The notes: generated by a model from the letters alone, not told the origin. Numbered from the stretch's first letter, positions 1-6,697 are shown. The stretch: DNA of 7,487 nt from a bacterium (GCA_027364825.1 DAHXOM010000279.1:1-7487), one strand, 5' to 3'. A program made the numbers and translations.

Positions 1-68
1 CAGCTATAACTGCACCCAGCAAATAAAAGCACAAGTGTTACGAATATACTCTTACAATATAGTTTCAT
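1..68 (-). CDS. N-terminus of a predicted lipoprotein (truncated by window edge)
   Basis: Reading leftward from an ATG at 68-66, 22 codons remain open to the window edge. They encode a short positive n-region (MKLYCK), a hydrophobic stretch (IFVTLVLLFAG) and a cysteine at residue 19 followed by SYS. This is the layout of a type II (lipoprotein) signal peptide. The lipobox is L-F-A-G-C; Phe at -3 is acceptable but less common than Leu, Val or Ile. A Shine-Dalgarno-like AAGGTGG (73-79) lies 4 nt before the ATG, which supports the start. The gene lies about 100 nt downstream of rlpA on the same strand, so co-transcription is likely, and its product should be membrane-anchored in the envelope. 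The mature protein is outside the window, so no function can be given. The call rests on signal peptide shape, ribosome binding site and position only. Confidence 0.55.
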   Translation of the reverse strand, partial: MKLYCKSIFVTLVLLFAGCSYS

Positions 69-168
69 TGTTCCACCTTTTTTTTCAGCCCCTTTCTTTT
101 CCTCTGCCCTTCAACTTTTATTTTTCCCTTCTCCAATTTCCGCTCCTCACCCCTCTCTACTTCCTCCC
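69..168 (-). other. Purine-rich leader between rlpA and the next lipoprotein gene
   Basis: The stretch between the rlpA stop (TAG at 171-169) and the following ATG is strongly strand-asymmetric. Over 71-180 the plus strand is about 87% pyrimidine, with only about 14 purines in 110 bases, so the minus-strand transcript is almost all A and G. It contains G runs such as GGGGAGG and GAGGGG. No gene can be supported here, and no hairpin followed by a T-run is visible. It ends in the ribosome binding site of the next gene. Possible roles are an unstructured leader or a triplex- or quadruplex-prone tract; simple low-complexity drift is equally possible. Confidence 0.5.
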
Positions 169-801
169 CTATTTCCTGTTAACTATTATAACATATCCCC
201 TGTTCTTCAGTTTGTAAGCCTCTATGTAGGTTGCGATCTCATCCCCGAACGGACCCACAAAAACCCTGTAGTATGTTTTACCGCCGATAATGTCTGTATC
301 CACAACGGTGTTATTAAACGTACCCGATAGTTCTTTCTTAAGATTATCGGCATTCTCTTTCACCGAGAAGAACCCAACCTGCAGGTAGTACATACCTGCA
401 CTGAATTTGTTTTCCTGTACGCCGGTGCCTTCCCCGGGTTTCACTATCTCAAGCCGTACGGGCGCAGTACCGGTACCTATCATATCGATTGCCTTGGCTG
501 CGGCATACGAGAGATCGATTACCCTGTCGCCGACATAGGGCCCCCGGTCGTTGATCCTCACGATAACGCTCCTATTGTTATTTAAGTTCGTAACAAGGAC
601 GCGGGTACCGAACGACAGCGTTTTGTTTGCGGCTGTCAGGCTCTGGGACGTGAATATCTCGCCGTTGGCTGTTTTCCTGCCTATGAACTTGCCCCCGTAC
701 CACGAGGCCGTACCCGTGATCGTTTGACCGTATTTATGAAAAGGCACGGTTGCACAACCGGTAATTATCAGTGCTATGAAAAAAGCTATAATTATTCTCA
801 C
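169..801 (-). CDS. rlpA: RlpA-like lipoprotein: double-psi beta-barrel plus SPOR domain
   Basis: This 210-aa product is a predicted outer-membrane lipoprotein of the RlpA family, which acts at the septum on peptidoglycan; some members are lytic transglycosylases that cut glycan strands lacking stem peptides. Residues 1-16 are a lipoprotein signal peptide with lipobox I-T-G-C16. Residues about 28-121 form the double-psi beta-barrel, with GTASWYGGKFIGRKTANGE (30-48), LSFGTRVLVTNL, VRINDRGPYVGDRVIDLSYAAA and PVRLEIV. Residues about 135-210 form a SPOR domain (YYLQVGFFSVKENA near the start, YYRVFVGPFGDE at 177-188), which binds denuded septal glycan. Glu48 and Asp85 are kept, but the usual His of 'TAAHxTLPFGT' is Asn59. 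The start is GTG at 801-799. It is the only reasonable start, because an in-frame stop lies at 816-814 and no other start codon falls between; the ribosome binding site is weak. Length is short but normal for compact RlpA proteins. A second lipoprotein gene follows on the same strand. Confidence 0.95.
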   Translation of the reverse strand: MRIIIAFFIALIITGCATVPFHKYGQTITGTASWYGGKFIGRKTANGEIFTSQSLTAANKTLSFGTRVLVTNLNNNRSVIVRINDRGPYVGDRVIDLSYAAAKAIDMIGTGTAPVRLEIVKPGEGTGVQENKFSAGMYYLQVGFFSVKENADNLKKELSGTFNNTVVDTDIIGGKTYYRVFVGPFGDEIATYIEAYKLKNRGYVIIVNRK

Positions 802-897
802 ACGGGTTATGTATCAAAAAACACCGTTCCGGGCAATGCAAGATGTTATCGCCGCGGGTCATTATTCCCAAAAAGGAAGAGTTTGATCCGAAGTGAA

Positions 898-1010
898 GTG
901 AACCCAGTTAGAAATTCCACTATTACTGGCTGGGTTAACACGCTGATTCAGTAATGGACTTTGCCACAGAACATGCCTTAGCCGGTTTCTAACGGGGTGA
1001 AACACCGGTG
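898..1010. repeat. Palindromic intergenic element with three copies of one motif
   Basis: Three related copies of a motif of about 15-20 nt lie in mixed orientation. Copy A on the plus strand (902-914) reads ACCCAGTTAGAAA. Copy C on the minus strand (998-986) reads ACCCCGTTAGAAA, 12 of 13 identical. Copy B on the minus strand (936-922) reads AACCCAGCCAGTAAT. A and B form a hairpin: arms 898-911 and 926-939 match at 11 of 14 positions, two of the three differences would be G-U pairs in RNA, and the loop is 14 nt. A second hairpin pairs CCGGTTTC (982-989) with GAAACACCGG (999-1008) with a 2-nt bulge. A third inverted pair, ATTACTG (922-928) and CAGTAAT (949-955), overlaps the first. The structure resembles a REP/MITE-like element. 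No transposase is present. Copy number in the genome cannot be judged from one window. Confidence 0.6.
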
Positions 1011-1068
1011 AACTGCCTGGCATTCTTTTACCCTGAAAATGCATTTGAAAAATAGGGAAGGTTGTGCA

Positions 1069-1146
1069 ATGAGCGATAAGACTGCGTCAAACAAAGGTAT
1101 TCTTCGAATATCCGACAAGAAAACCATACAGGGTAATAGCATATAA
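1069..1146 (+). CDS. Doubtful 25-aa ORF with a ribosome binding site
   Basis: An ATG at 1069-1071 is preceded at a good distance (7 nt) by GGAAGG (1056-1061). It opens a 25-codon frame beginning MSDKTASNKGILRISDKK and ending at TAA (1144-1146). The peptide is hydrophilic, with no signal peptide or membrane segment, and I do not recognise a family. It could be a real small protein, a remnant of a longer gene lost from this gap, or chance. The ribosome binding site is the only positive evidence; the length is well within what random sequence gives. Confidence 0.18.
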   Translation: MSDKTASNKGILRISDKKTIQGNSI

Positions 1147-1324
1147 ACATACAGAGGACTCAAATCCCGTTTATAACAAAAACTTTTAGATGTTAGTGGA
1201 TCGCAGGATTGAGCGAATAAACAACCTTTCCTATTTCATTTTTGGGGATCAGCGTACCATATTATCTTGACACACTGCAGGATATAGTTTACGCAGGACT
1301 ACAACTTACTATGGACACTATGCA

Positions 1325-3034
1325 ATGCTCAATATTGAGCTTAAAAAATATCAACAAATATGGCTCGACCTCAGTTTTCTTATTCTGCTTGCAGGCATCG
1401 TCTATTTACTGATCCACGTCTACTCAAATCTGATCGTTCCGTTTAGACCGCTTTCTAAAATCTCCCTCTCCCCTGTTTCTCTGATCGCCTATTCGATGTA
1501 TTCCGTAATCCGTATGTTTGCGGCCTATGCATTGTCGCTCATTTTTGCACTCGGCTATGGTTACCTTGCCGCACGCACGAGGTTCGGCGAAATAATCCTG
1601 GTACCCCTGCTCGATATCCTGCAGAGCATACCGGTGTTGAGCCTCATGCCCGCAATCGTCCTGTTCCTTATATCCCTGTTTCCGAAAAGCAACATAGGCC
1701 TCGAGCTCGCCGCGATTGTCATGATCTTCACCGCCATGGCATGGAATATGGCTTTCAGTGTATATCAGTCTCTCAGGTCCATACCGAAAGACCTTGTCTA
1801 TGTCTCAAGCCTCTACCAGTTTTCGCCGGCCAGGAGGTTCCTATGGCTTGAAATGCCTTTCTCCTCCATATCCCTTATCTGGAACAGCATGATGTCTTTT
1901 GCAGGAGGGTGGTTCTTCCTGTCTGTCAATGAGGCATTTGTGCTCGGCAATCGAGCATTCAGGCTCCAGGGCATAGGTGCGTACATGAGTGTTGCACAGG
2001 AACACGGGAATACTATGGCAATGGTTTATTCCATCATTGCAATGGGGGCCATCATAATCCTCGTGGATAAGCTCCTGTGGAAGCCGCTTATTGTATGGTC
2101 TGATAAATTCAAGATTGAGGACACCGGCAACGAACAGGCGGCGAAGTCATTCATATTAAACTATTTGAAGCGGCTTATGCTTATCAAAAAGATCGATCAG
2201 ATAGTTGTACATTACAGCAAAAGGCCCAAAGTGCTGTTTCCCGGAAAGCACGCAAAACACAAAATAAAACATGCACTTTTATTTGTTTTTAAACCGATGC
2301 TCCTCCTACTGCTGGGTATATTCATTGTCCTTGTCCTGTTCGGCGTATACAGGGCCGGCAGCATCCTGAGCGGGCTTACCTCCCATGAACTTATCTACAT
2401 CCTGACATCGGTGTCCCTGACGTTTGTCCGGGTGATGGCGACCTTACTGATAGGTGTTGCATGGGCTGTCCCTGCCGGCGTGTATATCGGTCTGAGGAAA
2501 GAACTTGCCGCAAAGCTGCAGCCGGTGGTACAATTTTTTGCATCGTACCCCGCACCGATGCTTTACCCCGTTGTACTCCTCCTGCTGAGCAGCATGCATG
2601 TCGGCCTCGGTATAGGCTCCGTCGTGCTCATGCTGCTCGGCGCACAGTGGTACATCCTTTACAACACAATCTCGGGTGCGATGAGCCTGTCCGATGACCT
2701 GCTCGGCGTAAAAAGACTTTTCAATATAAAAGGATTGGTCCTCTGGAAACAGATCATCCTGCCTGCCATAGCTCCCCAGCTGATAACGGGGATCATAACC
2801 GCGGCGGGCGGCGCATGGAACGCATCCATCGTTGCAGAGTACGTGCTGTACAAGGACAAGATCATTTACACACGAGGTGTCGGGACCCTGATCAACCTCG
2901 CCATAGAACACAATAATTTTCACCTGCTGCTGGGCGGGACCCTTGCCATGATAGCTGTCGTTGTCGTAATCAATATAACCGTGTGGAAGAGGCTCTATAA
3001 GAGCGTTAACCAACTTCATCAATTGGAGAGCTGA
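1325..3034 (+). CDS. Fused double ABC permease, NitT/TauT (NrtB/SsuC/TauC-like) type
   Basis: This 569-aa inner-membrane protein contains two binding-protein-dependent permease domains in one chain, so a single molecule could supply both halves of the ABC channel. Domain 1 spans about residues 55-255 and domain 2 about 355-555. They are joined by a basic, probably cytosolic linker (about 256-315). I see about 12 hydrophobic segments, including 13-34, 62-82, 93-115, 233-250, 318-342, 360-388, 405-425 and 533-553. Each half repeats the same plan: a loop of the EAA type that contacts the ATPase (about 150-185 with RRFLWLEMPFS; about 452-485 with LWKQIILPAIAPQ), then SFAGGWFF (191-198) or ITAAGGAW (491-498). 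The canonical EAA...G residues are degenerate in both loops. Single permeases of this family are about 250-300 aa, so this is a true tandem fusion. The next gene, its ATPase, starts 1 nt after the stop codon. The substrate is unknown: the family carries nitrate, sulfonates, taurine and others, and no binding protein is encoded nearby. The ATG start is the first possible one after an in-frame stop at 1268-1270; its ribosome binding site is poor. Confidence 0.92.
   Translation: MLNIELKKYQQIWLDLSFLILLAGIVYLLIHVYSNLIVPFRPLSKISLSPVSLIAYSMYSVIRMFAAYALSLIFALGYGYLAARTRFGEIILVPLLDILQSIPVLSLMPAIVLFLISLFPKSNIGLELAAIVMIFTAMAWNMAFSVYQSLRSIPKDLVYVSSLYQFSPARRFLWLEMPFSSISLIWNSMMSFAGGWFFLSVNEAFVLGNRAFRLQGIGAYMSVAQEHGNTMAMVYSIIAMGAIIILVDKLLWKPLIVWSDKFKIEDTGNEQAAKSFILNYLKRLMLIKKIDQIVVHYSKRPKVLFPGKHAKHKIKHALLFVFKPMLLLLLGIFIVLVLFGVYRAGSILSGLTSHELIYILTSVSLTFVRVMATLLIGVAWAVPAGVYIGLRKELAAKLQPVVQFFASYPAPMLYPVVLLLLSSMHVGLGIGSVVLMLLGAQWYILYNTISGAMSLSDDLLGVKRLFNIKGLVLWKQIILPAIAPQLITGIITAAGGAWNASIVAEYVLYKDKIIYTRGVGTLINLAIEHNNFHLLLGGTLAMIAVVVVINITVWKRLYKSVNQLHQLES
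3025..3030 (+). promoter_or_regulatory. Ribosome binding site of the ABC ATPase gene, inside the permease 3' end
   Basis: GGAGAG lies within the last codons of the permease gene, 5 nt before the ATG at 3036. The permease stop (TGA 3032-3034) falls between site and start, so the two genes are probably translationally coupled. This site fixes the start of the ATPase gene. Confidence 0.75.
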
Positions 3035-3035
3035 T

Positions 3036-4349
3036 ATGATAAAACAAAACAATACCGAAACTACGATAGCCGAGCTGCGGCATGTCACGAAAACCGTCGA
3101 GGGGATAAAGGGGAATACCGTTACCATTATTGAGAATATCGACTTCCAGCTTAAGAAAAATAAGATAACAGCCCTGCTGGGCCCTTCGGGTTCCGGTAAA
3201 TCAACACTCATCAAGATTATTTCGGGACTGCAGAAGCCGACAACCGGCGACGTAATCTACAGGGACAAGCCTCTGTCGGCCCCCAGCTCGAAGATCTCCA
3301 TCGTGTTTCAGAACTTTGCCCTGTTCCCCTGGCTCACCGTCCTTGAGAACGTGGCAATCGTCCTGAAGGCAAAGGGCATGGACGATCAGGTGATAAACGA
3401 TAAGGCGCTCAAGATCCTGGATACCATAGGGCTGGACGGGTTTGAAGACGCCTATCCAAAAGAACTCTCAGGCGGCATGAAACAGAGGGTCGGCTTTGCA
3501 AGGGCACTGATAGTGGAACCGGAGCTTCTCTGTATGGACGAACCGTTCAGTGCGCTTGATATTCTGACGGCAGAGAACCTCCGCAGGGAGATCATAGACC
3601 TCTGGATAGACAGGAAATTACCGACCGAGGCCATCCTCCTCGTGACCCATAACATAGAAGAAGCGGTATTTTTTGCCGACGAATGTGTCATTCTGTCCAA
3701 AAACCCGGGAAGGATACGGTCGCAGTTTTCCATTGCACTGCCCCATAAAAGGAACCCGGAGTCGGATGAGTTCAAGATGTTTATCGATATGATATACCAG
3801 CTTCTCACCAACCCTGAAGCAGAAGCAGAATCCATCCAGAGCAAGTTTTTCGTATCGAAAGAGAAGCACCAGATGCTTCCCAACGCAAAACCCGGGGCAA
3901 TAGCAGGATTGCTGGAACTCGTCTTCGAGCGGGGAGGAGAAGAGGATATCTACAAGTTAAGCGATGAACTCCAGATGGAAGTGGATGATATTTTGCCGAT
4001 CGTGGACGCCGGTGTACTTCTGCAGTATGTGAAAGTAACAGAGGGAGATATAGCTCTGACCGAAAACGGCAAGGAATTTGTTACCGCAGACATACTGAAC
4101 AGAAAGGTGAATTTCAGCAGGCAGACCATTGAAAATGCCGTGCTGGTAAAGCAGGTACTCAGACTCTTGAACACCAAAAAGAACCACCGGCTGCACGAAG
4201 ACTTTATAGAAGAATACCTGCTGAAGTTCTTTACCCCCGATGAGGCAAAAAGGCAGATCGACATTGCAATAACATGGGGAAGGTTCGGAGAATTATTTTC
4301 TTACGACGCGGATACGGGCGAGCTGTATCTCGAAAACAGCGTATCATAG
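3036..4349 (+). CDS. ABC transporter ATPase with C-terminal AAA-associated domain
   Basis: This 437-aa cytoplasmic ATPase should power the permease encoded immediately upstream. Residues about 10-255 are a complete nucleotide-binding domain: Walker A GPSGSGKS (49-56), Q-loop Q92 in VFQNFALFPWL, signature LSGGMKQR (144-151), Walker B ELLCMDEPF (163-171) with catalytic Glu169, D-loop SALD (172-175) and H-loop His205 (VTHNIEEA). The Q-loop context and the THNIEEAVFFAD segment are typical of nitrate/sulfonate/taurine importer ATPases (NrtD/SsuB/TauB). Those proteins are usually about 250-270 aa. Here about 150 extra residues follow: a variable linker (about 256-283), then a mostly helical, charged domain (about 284-430) that resembles the 'AAA-associated C-terminal' domain (PF09821) found on a subset of these ATPases. 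I infer a regulatory or sensing role; its function is not established. All catalytic motifs are intact. The gene ends 33 bp from the convergent GT39 gene with no clear terminator between. Confidence 0.95.
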   Translation: MIKQNNTETTIAELRHVTKTVEGIKGNTVTIIENIDFQLKKNKITALLGPSGSGKSTLIKIISGLQKPTTGDVIYRDKPLSAPSSKISIVFQNFALFPWLTVLENVAIVLKAKGMDDQVINDKALKILDTIGLDGFEDAYPKELSGGMKQRVGFARALIVEPELLCMDEPFSALDILTAENLRREIIDLWIDRKLPTEAILLVTHNIEEAVFFADECVILSKNPGRIRSQFSIALPHKRNPESDEFKMFIDMIYQLLTNPEAEAESIQSKFFVSKEKHQMLPNAKPGAIAGLLELVFERGGEEDIYKLSDELQMEVDDILPIVDAGVLLQYVKVTEGDIALTENGKEFVTADILNRKVNFSRQTIENAVLVKQVLRLLNTKKNHRLHEDFIEEYLLKFFTPDEAKRQIDIAITWGRFGELFSYDADTGELYLENSVS

Positions 4350-4382
4350 CCCCGGGAATACAGGCCTGCTCTCCACCTCTTT

Positions 4383-5894
4383 TTAAAACGTCGCAATTTC
4401 CGATGGTGTTCCCTTATACCCGTAGCACTTGTAGATGTAAAACGTGAACCGCACGGCATTTGTGTGCCTTGTCCGTATGATGAGCTCATCCGCAGGGTCT
4501 ACCTTCCGGAACAGTTCATACACCTTTTTGTCCATAGGACCATACGCAACATAAACAGCGTCCTTATTTTTGACCGCCCTGAAGTTGTTCCAAAAATCAT
4601 ACTGGCTGAAACGCCGCAGGATCGGGATTTCATATACCTCGGGATGCCCGGTAACATAGAACGCAAGCTCCGCATTGAGCCCGTACTCCTGTGTTGCAAC
4701 AAAACTGTCCGCGGGCATATCCTTCAATACGCCGGAAACCGTTTCCCCGAGCTCCTGCCATCCATACATCCTGTTTGTGGGATCCCTTTGCGGCGGTATA
4801 TAGATACCCGCATCGTGCATAACAGAAGGATAATATGCAAGCACGGATGTCAGCACACAGAGAACTATCGTAACCCAAAGGCCTGCATTGATGAGCACGC
4901 GTATACCATGCCTGCCGCTTTTGTACTTTTCATAGAGCACGTACACAGCGGCAATAGAACCTGTTATATAACCGGATACAGGCCAGTTCGGCTCTGTCCT
5001 GCCGCCGATACTGAGGAGTGCAATAAACAGCAGAACGGGTGCCGACATACAGAACAGGAACAGGTATTTATCGTCTTTGAACTTTATGCCCCTGTACCCG
5101 CTGACGATGAGACCGTACACAACGGCAAGAAAGAAAAATCCTGCTTCTATGCCTGCCTGTCCTCCGATATATTCAAACAAGGTAAACGAGATATTGTGTG
5201 TCTCGGACATCATGCCGATTGCGTGCCGGAACATAACGAAGTTATGCATTGCATTCCAGATCAGGATAGGACTTGCAACAACCAACTCAACAAGAAGGGC
5301 GATATACGGTTCTTTGTGCCCGAGCCACTTTCTATTGTTGCCGGAAAGCAGAACAAATAAACCCACCTCTGCCGTAAAAAAGAGGAACATGTGGTGCGAC
5401 AGCAGGCCGAGTCCGAGGCTTACCCCTATAAGGTACCACCACCATGCCTTGCCGGAGGTTATGAGCTGCCAGAGAAAAAGCGCTGTCAACGACATAAAAA
5501 AAACCTGGGGGGAATAGTAGGTCATGATAATACCCCCTGCCATACCGATAGGAAGGATATGGAACATCAGAACGGTTACAAATCCAAGCATCCTTGACTG
5601 CGTAACTTCAACCGTCAATATATAGATGACAACAGCGGTCATGGCTGCAAACACCGGTGCTCCGAGCCTTACGGAGAATGCGGATAACGGGAGTACGTGC
5701 GTGAAAAATGCTATGATCCATGCAATCATCGGGCCCATATCATAATAACTGAGGGCCGGATGCCTTGACCAATCCCAGAAATACGCCTCATCCTGGGAAA
5801 GTGTATAGTGTGTTGTTGCCAGGTAAAATATCCGGAATATCAGGAAACCGATAATGACTGCGAATGTTAAATACGCATACTTCTTATCTTTCAT
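4383..5894 (-). CDS. GT39-family (ArnT/PMT-like) integral membrane glycosyltransferase
   Basis: This 503-aa polytopic protein is a GT-C enzyme of the dolichyl/undecaprenyl-phosphate-sugar transferase type. Such enzymes take a sugar from a polyprenyl-phosphate carrier and attach it to lipid A, glycan or protein on the periplasmic face. After the first membrane segment (about 8-26) comes the family's first periplasmic loop, with the acidic pair Asp35-Glu36 in SQDEAYFWDWS and then ALSYYDMGPMIAW (47-59); the Asp is the expected catalytic base. Many hydrophobic segments follow to about residue 365. The last ~135 residues form a soluble domain, as in ArnT. E. coli ArnT is about 550 aa, so the length is compatible. 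The ATG at 5894-5892 overlaps the TGA of the upstream deacetylase gene (ATGA), and AAGGAG (5900-5905) lies 5 nt before it. It is the last gene of the three-gene cassette. Donor sugar and acceptor are not readable from the sequence; an amino sugar is inferred from the neighbours. Confidence 0.92.
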   Translation of the reverse strand: MKDKKYAYLTFAVIIGFLIFRIFYLATTHYTLSQDEAYFWDWSRHPALSYYDMGPMIAWIIAFFTHVLPLSAFSVRLGAPVFAAMTAVVIYILTVEVTQSRMLGFVTVLMFHILPIGMAGGIIMTYYSPQVFFMSLTALFLWQLITSGKAWWWYLIGVSLGLGLLSHHMFLFFTAEVGLFVLLSGNNRKWLGHKEPYIALLVELVVASPILIWNAMHNFVMFRHAIGMMSETHNISFTLFEYIGGQAGIEAGFFFLAVVYGLIVSGYRGIKFKDDKYLFLFCMSAPVLLFIALLSIGGRTEPNWPVSGYITGSIAAVYVLYEKYKSGRHGIRVLINAGLWVTIVLCVLTSVLAYYPSVMHDAGIYIPPQRDPTNRMYGWQELGETVSGVLKDMPADSFVATQEYGLNAELAFYVTGHPEVYEIPILRRFSQYDFWNNFRAVKNKDAVYVAYGPMDKKVYELFRKVDPADELIIRTRHTNAVRFTFYIYKCYGYKGTPSEIATF

Positions 5895-6697
5895 CTGTTC
5901 TCCTTAAAGTTTGTCAATTTTATCCCCGTTTTTTCTATCAATTCCTTTATCGTGCCTGAGGTGAGTGTTTTTAACTCATCCTCCCATGCATACCCCCAGT
6001 CATAATCTGCGGATGCATCATAACCCGGGTGAACCATTAACTCGGTAATGCCATTACTGTCTATATTTTTGAGCAGGGTCGAGAGCCTGGCTTCGTCCAT
6101 ATGCCCGCCATTTTCAAGGCCTATGAACCTGCCGGTAAACCCTATACCCTGTACCCTTAATTTTGATTTCAGTGCCCTGCCTAACACATCTATTCCAAGA
6201 CCCTTCATGCCTGTTCCCTTTGAACGTGGTACCCTTATCCACTTTATTTCAAATTTCCGCGCAAGTCTTATTACCATGTTCCTTACCCCGGGCAGGAGAT
6301 GAAGGTGCTGATGGCTGTCTATATGGCTGACGGATATATGGTTGTCCCTGAGTATAACGATCTGTTCCGACAATTCCTTCTCAAGAGCATTGCGATCAAA
6401 CCGTCCCAGGACAATCCTGGGGATTACCTCTCTGTAACTTTTCAAGAACAGCCCGCTGCCGTCGACAAGCCCCGGGACAACACCTGAAACCGGCCTTTCT
6501 CCGCCGGTAAAGGTAAGGTGGACGCCTGCATCAATACCTGAGTCTTTCAGAAGGGGAATACCTTCTTTGAAATACCTGCCATTGACTACAACGGACGTTG
6601 CCGTAACAATGCCCTCTGAGTATGCCTTGATAATACCCTTTGAAATCTCCCTGCACAGTCCGAAATCATCGGCATTCACGATAAGGGATCTTGTCAT
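5891..6697 (-). CDS. YdjC/ChbG-family carbohydrate deacetylase (NaxD/HpnK-like)
   Basis: This 268-aa protein belongs to the YdjC family of metal-dependent deacetylases, which remove acetyl groups from N-acetylated sugars. It is near the usual length and all family landmarks are present: NADDFG (8-13, metal and catalytic Asp10/Asp11), GVHLTFTGGERP (58-69, His60), SHIDSHQHLHLLPG (124-137, with the metal-binding His129 region) and ELMVHPGYD (219-227, His223). There is no signal peptide, so it should act in the cytoplasm or at the inner face of the membrane. It overlaps both neighbours by 4 bp (ATGA at each end), which argues for coupled translation; its own ribosome binding site is weak. Standing between a polyprenyl-phosphate GT2 and a GT39 transferase, it most likely deacetylates a carrier-linked sugar, as NaxD does with undecaprenyl-phosphate-GalNAc in Francisella. 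Alternatives are HpnK (hopanoid-associated) or ChbG (chitooligosaccharide); no hopanoid or chitobiose gene is seen here. Confidence 0.94.
   Translation of the reverse strand: MTRSLIVNADDFGLCREISKGIIKAYSEGIVTATSVVVNGRYFKEGIPLLKDSGIDAGVHLTFTGGERPVSGVVPGLVDGSGLFLKSYREVIPRIVLGRFDRNALEKELSEQIVILRDNHISVSHIDSHQHLHLLPGVRNMVIRLARKFEIKWIRVPRSKGTGMKGLGIDVLGRALKSKLRVQGIGFTGRFIGLENGGHMDEARLSTLLKNIDSNGITELMVHPGYDASADYDWGYAWEDELKTLTSGTIKELIEKTGIKLTNFKENR

Larger units (their letters stand above)
802..1324. other. Divergent intergenic region (523 bp) between rlpA and the transporter operon
   Basis: No convincing protein or RNA gene fills this gap. Its left-centre part (about 898-1010) is a palindromic repeat element, described separately. 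To the right is one short ORF with a ribosome binding site (1069-1146), also listed separately. A second short frame starting at ATG 1190 (26 codons, stop at 1268-1270) has no ribosome binding site. Both flanking genes must start transcription from here, but no well-spaced sigma70 promoter pair stands out. A perfect TTGACA at 1267-1272 has no good -10 hexamer 16-18 bp downstream. On the minus strand, TTGCAT followed 17 bp later by TTTGAT upstream of rlpA is a weak candidate. Confidence 0.6.

Noticed and set aside
35..217. A 60-codon plus-strand open frame rich in Phe, Leu, Pro and Ser that looks like a membrane peptide
   Set aside because: It is a by-product of the polypyrimidine tract and runs antisense to the end of rlpA and to the lipoprotein start; its composition is what C/T-rich DNA gives in any frame.
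862..1163. Minus-strand short frames and a plus-strand frame over the palindromic element
   Set aside because: They arise from the inverted repeats (peptides NPVRN, HPVRN, NPASN); no ribosome binding site or family match.
1152..1172. T-arm-like string (GGACTCAAATCCCG) suggesting a tRNA
   Set aside because: No matching acceptor, D-arm or anticodon stem could be found at the right distances on either strand.
1267..1295. Perfect TTGACA hexamer upstream of the permease gene, considered as a -35 box
   Set aside because: At 16-18 bp spacing the downstream hexamers are TTACGC, TACGCA and ACGCAG, poor -10 matches; the good TATAGT (1283-1288) is only 10 bp away.
1311..1327. Possible sigma54 -24/-12 element just before the permease start
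   Set aside because: The GG and GC doublets are 7 bp apart rather than the required 10, and the site runs into the start codon.
2444..3214. A 256-codon minus-strand open frame across the permease-ATPase junction
   Set aside because: It lies antisense to two genes with clear family motifs, and its translation shows no domain or ribosome binding site.
4340..4390. Candidate bidirectional terminator between the convergent ATPase and GT39 genes
   Set aside because: There is a CTCTTTTT run and a CAGGCCTG palindrome, but no stem of useful length with a proper loop directly before the T-run.
4464..5360. A 298-codon plus-strand open frame
   Set aside because: It is fully antisense to the GT39 gene; the protein is Cys/His/Arg-rich with no recognisable fold, typical of a codon-bias shadow.
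5891..6697. Naming the deacetylase hpnK or chbG
   Set aside because: Both are members of the same family, but the context is a polyprenyl-sugar cassette with no hopanoid or chitobiose genes, so a specific symbol is not justified.
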